From positions 1-64,000 of the forward strand of contig CAYSYA010000009.1 in assembly GCA_964435285.1 (NCBI GenBank): 64,000 bases of DNA. The letters run 5' to 3'. This document shows positions 59,093 to 64,000 of this stretch, one piece after another. The position numbers and the translations under genes were made by a program. The stretch is from GCA-2718035 sp964435285. GTDB taxonomy: Bacteria > Bacteroidota > Bacteroidia > Flavobacteriales > TMED113. How positions within the stretch are numbered: the stretch's first letter is position 1; every line of letters begins with the position of its first letter. Under the pieces are notes generated by a model. That model saw nothing but the letters and a program-made list of their open reading frames with translations, was not told the DNA's origin and made no database searches.

Positions 59093-60430
59093 TTGAAGAA
59101 ACTAATTTCTTATTTGAGTATTGAAGTATCGGGGATAACTATTTCTATTTTTAGAATTCTTTTTGGGATAGTTCTCTCTTTGCAAAGTATTTATTGGGTT
59201 ATAACTGGATTTATTCAGAAAAATATTATTGATCCTACTTTTTTATTTCCATTTATTAAAAATGTCACACCCCTTAGCGATAATCTCATGATTTATGGCT
59301 TAAATGGATTATTAGTAATTAGTCCAATACTAATGATAATTAATAAATTTTATAAAATTGGACTAGTAATTTACCTTTTATCCTTTACTTACCTTTGGGT
59401 ACTTTGCCAAGGATATTTTAATAATCATTATTATTTAATTTCTTTAATTTGCTTTCTATTACTTTTTTCAAAAAGCCCTTTTTCTAGAATTGAAAAAGTT
59501 AGAGTGCCTCAATTTCATTTATACTCACTAATTTTTTTGATTGTTGCAGTGTACATAATTGCTGGAATAAATAAACTAAATCCATACTGGTTATATGATG
59601 TTCAACCTATGACATTTATCTTGTCTAAAGCTGGGTTAAAAGAAAGTTCTTTTTTAATTCCTTTACTTTCATATTTAGGTTTATTTTTTGATTTGTTTAT
59701 TGGTCCTATTTTATTATTTAAAAAAACAAGAAACTATGGTATAGTTTTTTCTATTTTTTTTCACGTTTTAAATTTCATTATTTTTCTTTTAGTGGGTGGT
59801 GAAATTGGATTTTTCCCATTCATAATGATTGCTACTTTAATTCTTTTTATAGAACCTAGTTGGATTGAAGAGAGGCTTTTAACAAACAATGCAAGAATAC
59901 TAAGTAGGCAAAACTTAAATGTTCATCTTACATACTTATTGCTTATATTCTTATCATTACAAATTATAATTCCATTTAGACATTTTTTTTTCAAGGGCTA
60001 TGTTGATTACAATGGCATTGGGCAAAGATTTTCATGGAGACTAAAAAATATGTATAAAGAACCTGTTACCCAGCCTGGCTTAATAAATTTTACAGTCTTA
60101 ACTTCAAATGGAGATACTGTTTCAACATTCCATTTAGGAAATATAAATAAGGCAAATATAATTCTTACTGATCGTCAAAAAACTAATTTAATTTACTACC
60201 CAAATATGATACCTGTTTTTGCTAAAAAAATTGAGGATAAATTTCAAGAATCTATCAATAATAAAAATTTTGATTTTATAATACATGGAGAATGTGAAAT
60301 TGGATTTATGGGTAGAAAATCTGAACTTCTATTTAGTCCTAAAATAGACTTAACAAAAATTTCTAGCTTGAGTCATAAAACAAATTCGTGGTTAAATCCT
60401 CTAAAACAAAAACCATGGGACTTTAAATGA
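59093..60430 (+). CDS. HTTM / vitamin-K-dependent gamma-carboxylase-like membrane protein
   Basis: A protein of 445 residues starting at TTG. About eight membrane helices lie in residues 10-300. The motif AGINKLNPYWLYDVQPM matches the active-site lysine region of vitamin-K-dependent gamma-carboxylase homologues, and FHVLNFIIF...GEIGFFPFIM and LFIEPSWIEE are also typical of the HTTM family. A C-terminal extracytoplasmic part (about 305-445) carries FSWRLKNMYKEPV. Bacterial members are mostly uncharacterised, and carboxylase activity should not be assumed. It diverges from polA and converges on the QC-like gene. Confidence 0.82.
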   Translation: MKKLISYLSIEVSGITISIFRILFGIVLSLQSIYWVITGFIQKNIIDPTFLFPFIKNVTPLSDNLMIYGLNGLLVISPILMIINKFYKIGLVIYLLSFTYLWVLCQGYFNNHYYLISLICFLLLFSKSPFSRIEKVRVPQFHLYSLIFLIVAVYIIAGINKLNPYWLYDVQPMTFILSKAGLKESSFLIPLLSYLGLFFDLFIGPILLFKKTRNYGIVFSIFFHVLNFIIFLLVGGEIGFFPFIMIATLILFIEPSWIEERLLTNNARILSRQNLNVHLTYLLLIFLSLQIIIPFRHFFFKGYVDYNGIGQRFSWRLKNMYKEPVTQPGLINFTVLTSNGDTVSTFHLGNINKANIILTDRQKTNLIYYPNMIPVFAKKIEDKFQESINNKNFDFIIHGECEIGFMGRKSELLFSPKIDLTKISSLSHKTNSWLNPLKQKPWDFK

Positions 60431-60432
60431 GA

Positions 60433-61422
60433 CTATTCATTATAAACCACATCCATTACAGTTTGACCAACAGCATTTAAGGTTTCAGTTGAAATATTAT
60501 TCATGCCGTCGCCATGGGTATGCCAAAATTTATTGAATTGACTTTTAGTAGAAGAATCATATTCAATAATATCAATAGTTGGAATTCGCAATATCTCATT
60601 TATTGGTAAGTGGTCATCAATTATTCCGGGAGTTATTTCAAAAGAAAAATAATCTGAATAACCTGACTCAATAGCTTGATTCCAATATTTTTCCACAATG
60701 TCTTTAGCAAATTCAACAGAGTACCCTTCCTGGGTGAAAATTGCTCCTGGCCCACCTACCATATCAAGTAAAACTCCATATTCAGCATTATAGTTTTTGA
60801 TATGAGGGTTTTTAGACCAATACTGAGAGCCAATACACCAACTTAAAACATCGCCAGTTCCTCCTTCACCTTGATCTTCTAAATCAAAGAAAATAATATC
60901 AACACCTATCTCAGGTTTTTTCATAGAAATCTGTCTAGCAATTTCTAATAGAACGCCAACACCGCTAGCACCGTCATTAGCACCATCAATGGGTTCCTTA
61001 GTTCTTATTGTATCATGATCTGCAACAAATCTGGAGTCCCAATGAGCGCAAAGAAATATTCTTTCATTTTTTTCTGGTGAAAAAGAACCAATTATATTTT
61101 TCATATTAAGTTTTTCTCCATCGAATCTTTGTTCAACGGATTCTTGTATAAACATTTTTGCTCCGTATTCTTCTAATTTTGATACTAAATAATTTCCACA
61201 TTTTTGGTGAGCTCTAGAATTTGGAGATCGAGGGCCAAACAAAACTTGTTGTTCTACAAAAAAATATGCTGAGTCCGCATTAAAAGTAGGTATATCTACT
61301 TTCTTTTCTGTTATTTCCTTTTTTAAAACTGGTGTATGATTTTTTTTATTGTTTTCACAGGCGAATAAAAACAATAATATTAAAATGTGAAAACTATTTC
61401 TTATAATTCCAGGAAGAGCCAT
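60433..61422 (-). CDS. M28-fold lipoprotein, glutaminyl-peptide cyclotransferase-like
   Basis: A protein of 329 residues. The lipobox LLFLFAC (Cys about 22) follows a short hydrophobic segment. The M28 zinc-site motifs are CAHWDSR, DGANDGASGVGVLLEIA and FFDLEDQGEGGTGD. The C-terminal IDDHLPINE and FWHTHGDGMNNI match the glutaminyl-cyclase pattern DDH.PF and WHT.DD...N. QCs convert N-terminal Gln to pyroglutamate. That fits this window, where every Sec-exported protein is predicted to begin with Gln. A plain aminopeptidase cannot be excluded. Its start overlaps the cysS end by 29 bp. Confidence 0.8.
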   Translation of the reverse strand: MALPGIIRNSFHILILLFLFACENNKKNHTPVLKKEITEKKVDIPTFNADSAYFFVEQQVLFGPRSPNSRAHQKCGNYLVSKLEEYGAKMFIQESVEQRFDGEKLNMKNIIGSFSPEKNERIFLCAHWDSRFVADHDTIRTKEPIDGANDGASGVGVLLEIARQISMKKPEIGVDIIFFDLEDQGEGGTGDVLSWCIGSQYWSKNPHIKNYNAEYGVLLDMVGGPGAIFTQEGYSVEFAKDIVEKYWNQAIESGYSDYFSFEITPGIIDDHLPINEILRIPTIDIIEYDSSTKSQFNKFWHTHGDGMNNISTETLNAVGQTVMDVVYNE

Positions 61423-62860
61423 CTTTATTATCTTTTATTTCAATATTTAATTTATTTAAACCATCTCTAATTTTATCAGCTGTTTCCCAATCTTTGTTTT
61501 CTTTCGATTGATTTCTAATATCTAAAACTAGAGACATTAATGAATTTATGTCAGATGATTTATTTTCTTCTTCACTATTATATAATCCAAAAACAGTTAT
61601 AACATATTTATTAAATAATTCTTTTAACCGCTCAATATCATCAACTGATAAATCATGTTTACCCTCTTTACTAGAATTAATTACTTTGACCGCATCAAAC
61701 AAATGAGACAAAACAATAGGTGTATTTAAATCATCATTCATTGCCTCATCACATTTAGATGAATATAAAGAAATATCAATAGTTGAATTTTCTTTTGGTG
61801 TAATTTCATTTAAAGTTTTTATTGCATTAAACAATCTAATTAATCCTTTTTCAGCTGCCTTTAAGGCATCATTTGAAAAATCAATAGTGCTTCTATAATG
61901 AGCTTGTAATAGAAAAAATCTTATTACCATTGGATGGTAGGCTTGATCCAACTTTTTATGTGAGCCGCTAAAAAATTCATTAAGTGTAATGAAATTCCCT
62001 AATGACTTACCCATCTTTTGCCCACCAATTGTAATCATATTATTATGCATCCAATATTTTGCACCTTTGTTATTGTTCGCGGCACAGCATTGTGCTATTT
62101 CGGCTTCATGATGAGGGAAAACTAAATCCATTCCTCCACCATGTATATCAAATTCTTCACCCAAATACTTACAGCTCATTGCAGAACATTCAAGATGCCA
62201 ACCCGGAAAGCCATCTCCCCAAGGTGATGGCCATCTCATAATATGCTCTGGAGAAGCCTTTTTCCATAAAGCAAAATCGACTTTATTTTTTTTATCAGAC
62301 TGCCCCTCTAAATCCCTTGTGCTCTCCATCATATCCTCAATTTTCCTTCGCGAAAGAATTCCATAATTATTGGTCTCATTATATTTTACAACATCAAAAT
62401 AAACAGATCCGTCAACTTCATAACCAAAACCATTATCAATAATTTTTTTGATCATTTCTATTTGTTCAATGATATGCCCTGATGCTAAAGGTTCAATACT
62501 TGGGTTCTCAACATTTAATTTATGCATTGACTCATGATACTTTTTTGTGTAATAATGAGCCACCTCCATGGGTTCGAGTTTTAACGCTTTTGCCTTTTCT
62601 CCAATTTTATCACCACCCTCATCTGCATCATTTAAAAGATGACCCACATCTGTTATATTTCTAACATAGCGCACCTTATAACCTAAGAATTTTAAATACC
62701 TAAATAATATATCAAATGTTATTGCGGGTCTAGCGTGACCTAAATGTCCTTCACCGTATACCGTAGGTCCACATACATACATTAAAACAGACTGTGGGTT
62801 GATTGGTTCAAAAATCTCCTTATTTCCACTTAATGTATTATGTATTTTTAAATTTTGCAT
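61394..62860 (-). CDS. cysS: Cysteinyl-tRNA synthetase
   Basis: A protein of 488 residues, class I synthetase. YVCGPTVYGEGHLGHARP holds the zinc Cys and the HIGH-like HLGH. ITDVGHLL, PGWHLECSAMS (zinc ligands), DIHGGGMDLVFPHHEAEIAQ and the KMSKS-like KMGKSLGNF are all present. The length is normal. It is downstream of the threonine dehydrogenase gene by 8 bp. Confidence 0.97.
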   Translation of the reverse strand: MQNLKIHNTLSGNKEIFEPINPQSVLMYVCGPTVYGEGHLGHARPAITFDILFRYLKFLGYKVRYVRNITDVGHLLNDADEGGDKIGEKAKALKLEPMEVAHYYTKKYHESMHKLNVENPSIEPLASGHIIEQIEMIKKIIDNGFGYEVDGSVYFDVVKYNETNNYGILSRRKIEDMMESTRDLEGQSDKKNKVDFALWKKASPEHIMRWPSPWGDGFPGWHLECSAMSCKYLGEEFDIHGGGMDLVFPHHEAEIAQCCAANNNKGAKYWMHNNMITIGGQKMGKSLGNFITLNEFFSGSHKKLDQAYHPMVIRFFLLQAHYRSTIDFSNDALKAAEKGLIRLFNAIKTLNEITPKENSTIDISLYSSKCDEAMNDDLNTPIVLSHLFDAVKVINSSKEGKHDLSVDDIERLKELFNKYVITVFGLYNSEEENKSSDINSLMSLVLDIRNQSKENKDWETADKIRDGLNKLNIEIKDNKDGSSWNYKK

Positions 62861-62868
62861 TTAGATTT

Positions 62869-63822
62869 TTATTTCTTATATCTTTTACTCAAATTTAAGA
62901 TAATATCATTAACCATTTGCGATAAATTAAAATTTGGCTCCCAACCCCAATCTTTTCTAGCGAAATCGTCATTAATTGACTCTGGCCATCCTTTGGCCAA
63001 CACGTCTCTTTCATCTGGTTTGTATATTATTTTAAAATCTTTAAAGTGTTTTTTTATTTCTTCTTCTAATTGTTGAGGATTAAAATGCAAGGAAGATAAA
63101 TTATATGATGTTCTTATTTTTATTTTATCATATGAGGCCTCCATAATTCCAATGGTTGCCTTTATAGCATCATCCATATACATCATAGGTAGCGTTCTAT
63201 CTTCAGATAAAAAGCACGTATACTCTCCATTTTTAATTGCTTCATGAAATATGTCAACAGCATAATCAGTTGTTCCTCCGCCCGGCATAGATTCCCAACC
63301 TATTAGACCAGGATATCTAATACTACGCACATCAATTTTAAATTTATTATAAAAATAATTACATAGACTTTCTCCCGCTAATTTACTGACACCATAAATA
63401 GTAGTAGGCTCTGTGATTGCATACTGGTCAACATGATTTTTTGGAGTTGTGGGGCCAAAGACTGCTATTGAGCTAGGCCAAAATATTTTTTGGATTTTTT
63501 TATCTTTTGCAAAATTTAAAACATGAAGTAATCCATTAATATTTAAATCCCATGCCTTTTCAATATTTTGCTCACCTTTTGCAGATAAGTATGCTGCTAG
63601 TAAGTAAACATCTGTAATATTATATTTACTAATTATTTTTTCTAAAAGATTTTTGTCTAAAACGCTACATTCCTCAAAAATAAATTTAGTTTGATTTTCA
63701 GGTGGTCTTAAATCACTTCCCACTACGTTTTCAAAACCATATTTTTCACCCAATCGATTTGTTAAGACAGTCCCTATTTGACCATTTGAACCAATAACCA
63801 AACATTTTTTTTGTGATGACAT
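62869..63822 (-). CDS. L-threonine 3-dehydrogenase (epimerase-type SDR)
   Basis: A protein of 317 residues. Rossmann motif is VIGSNGQIGTVLTNRL and the catalytic Ser/Tyr/Lys lie in PSSIAVFGP and TIYGVSKLAGE. RYPGLIGWESMPGGGTTDYA, LPMMYMDDAIKATIGIMEAS and the C-terminal DFARKDWGWEP match the short-chain threonine dehydrogenases known from Cytophaga and Flavobacterium. It oxidises threonine to 2-amino-3-ketobutyrate with NAD. It is the first gene before cysS. Confidence 0.9.
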   Translation of the reverse strand: MSSQKKCLVIGSNGQIGTVLTNRLGEKYGFENVVGSDLRPPENQTKFIFEECSVLDKNLLEKIISKYNITDVYLLAAYLSAKGEQNIEKAWDLNINGLLHVLNFAKDKKIQKIFWPSSIAVFGPTTPKNHVDQYAITEPTTIYGVSKLAGESLCNYFYNKFKIDVRSIRYPGLIGWESMPGGGTTDYAVDIFHEAIKNGEYTCFLSEDRTLPMMYMDDAIKATIGIMEASYDKIKIRTSYNLSSLHFNPQQLEEEIKKHFKDFKIIYKPDERDVLAKGWPESINDDFARKDWGWEPNFNLSQMVNDIILNLSKRYKK

Positions 63823-63874
63823 AAATTTTAATATTGTAACAAATATATAATCTATTAATTATCTTTGATTTAAG

Positions 63875-64000
63875 ATGAGTGAAAAAAATAAAATTTTACA
63901 TAATAAGTTTGGGAGAAAAGATCTGGAAAAACAACTAGCTCAAGAAGATTTTGAAAGAACAACCCTCTCTTTTTATAAGTATGTTATAATTGAAGATCCT
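63875..64000 (+). CDS. trhO: tRNA uridine(34) hydroxylase, N-terminal fragment
   Basis: Starts at ATG 63875 and runs off the window after 42 codons. The visible part (MSEKNKILHNKFGRKDLEKQ then EDFERTTLSFYKYVIIEDP) matches the start of TrhO/YceA rhodanese-domain proteins (F.R.TLSFYKYV.I..P), which hydroxylate U34 of some tRNAs. It is divergent from the threonine dehydrogenase gene. Confidence 0.75.
   Translation, partial: MSEKNKILHNKFGRKDLEKQLAQEDFERTTLSFYKYVIIEDP

Overview
The window is chromosomal DNA from a low-GC marine-type bacterium of the Bacteroidota, most likely Flavobacteriales. Several things support this. There are T9SS C-terminal sorting domains of both the short type and the 'gliding-motility' type, and a TonB-dependent receptor with an N-terminal carboxypeptidase-like domain. 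The gene order pdxA-yceD-rpmF-fabH-accB-accC is seen, promoters match the Bacteroidota pattern TTTG-N19-TAnnTTTG, and Shine-Dalgarno sequences are largely absent. No rRNA, tRNA, IS element or CRISPR array was seen. One 100-N assembly gap lies at 19991-20090.

Layout. Positions 1-11960 hold two divergent giant secreted proteins made of Cys-rich modules (consensus GCTD..ACNYN..A..DDGSC). The left one runs off the window and also carries lamin-tail domains and a Kazal-like insert. The right one ends in SprB-like repeats and a T9SS signal. Positions 11967-18203 carry gamma-glutamyltransferase, dCTP deaminase, a DoxX-like protein, a methyltransferase and a YwqK/MORN-repeat protein, with a strong candidate small RNA at 14263-14364. 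Positions 18253-23208 look like a light-response locus: a CarH/LitR-type B12 photoreceptor repressor diverges from a cupredoxin-fasciclin protein, small membrane proteins, a flavin reductase and a photolyase-like FAD protein. Positions 23213-31417 carry a TonB receptor, a TIGR01777 epimerase-like protein, an SH3b protein, a lysyl-oxidase-like T9SS cargo and a propeller T9SS cargo.

Positions 31458-64000 are mostly housekeeping: an ArsR regulator with rpoN, asnS, dxs, the acc/fabH/rpmF/pdxA cluster, pepA, ribE, a T9SS type-B protein, lepA, yebC, purD, purQ, nadD-gmk-yicC, metB, a TrkA-like protein, polA, a gamma-carboxylase-like membrane protein, a glutaminyl-cyclase-like lipoprotein, cysS, a threonine dehydrogenase and the start of trhO. 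Two tandem paralogous small membrane proteins (55786-56303) are unrecognised.

Links between genes. Three inverted repeats with identical architecture (TTGTATAR-N16-TTATACA) occur twice in the carH/fasciclin intergenic region and once upstream of the lysyl-oxidase-like gene, which suggests one regulon. All ten Sec-type exported proteins whose N-termini are in the window place Gln at the predicted +1 position, and the window also encodes a glutaminyl-cyclase-like M28 lipoprotein that could convert that Gln to pyroglutamate.
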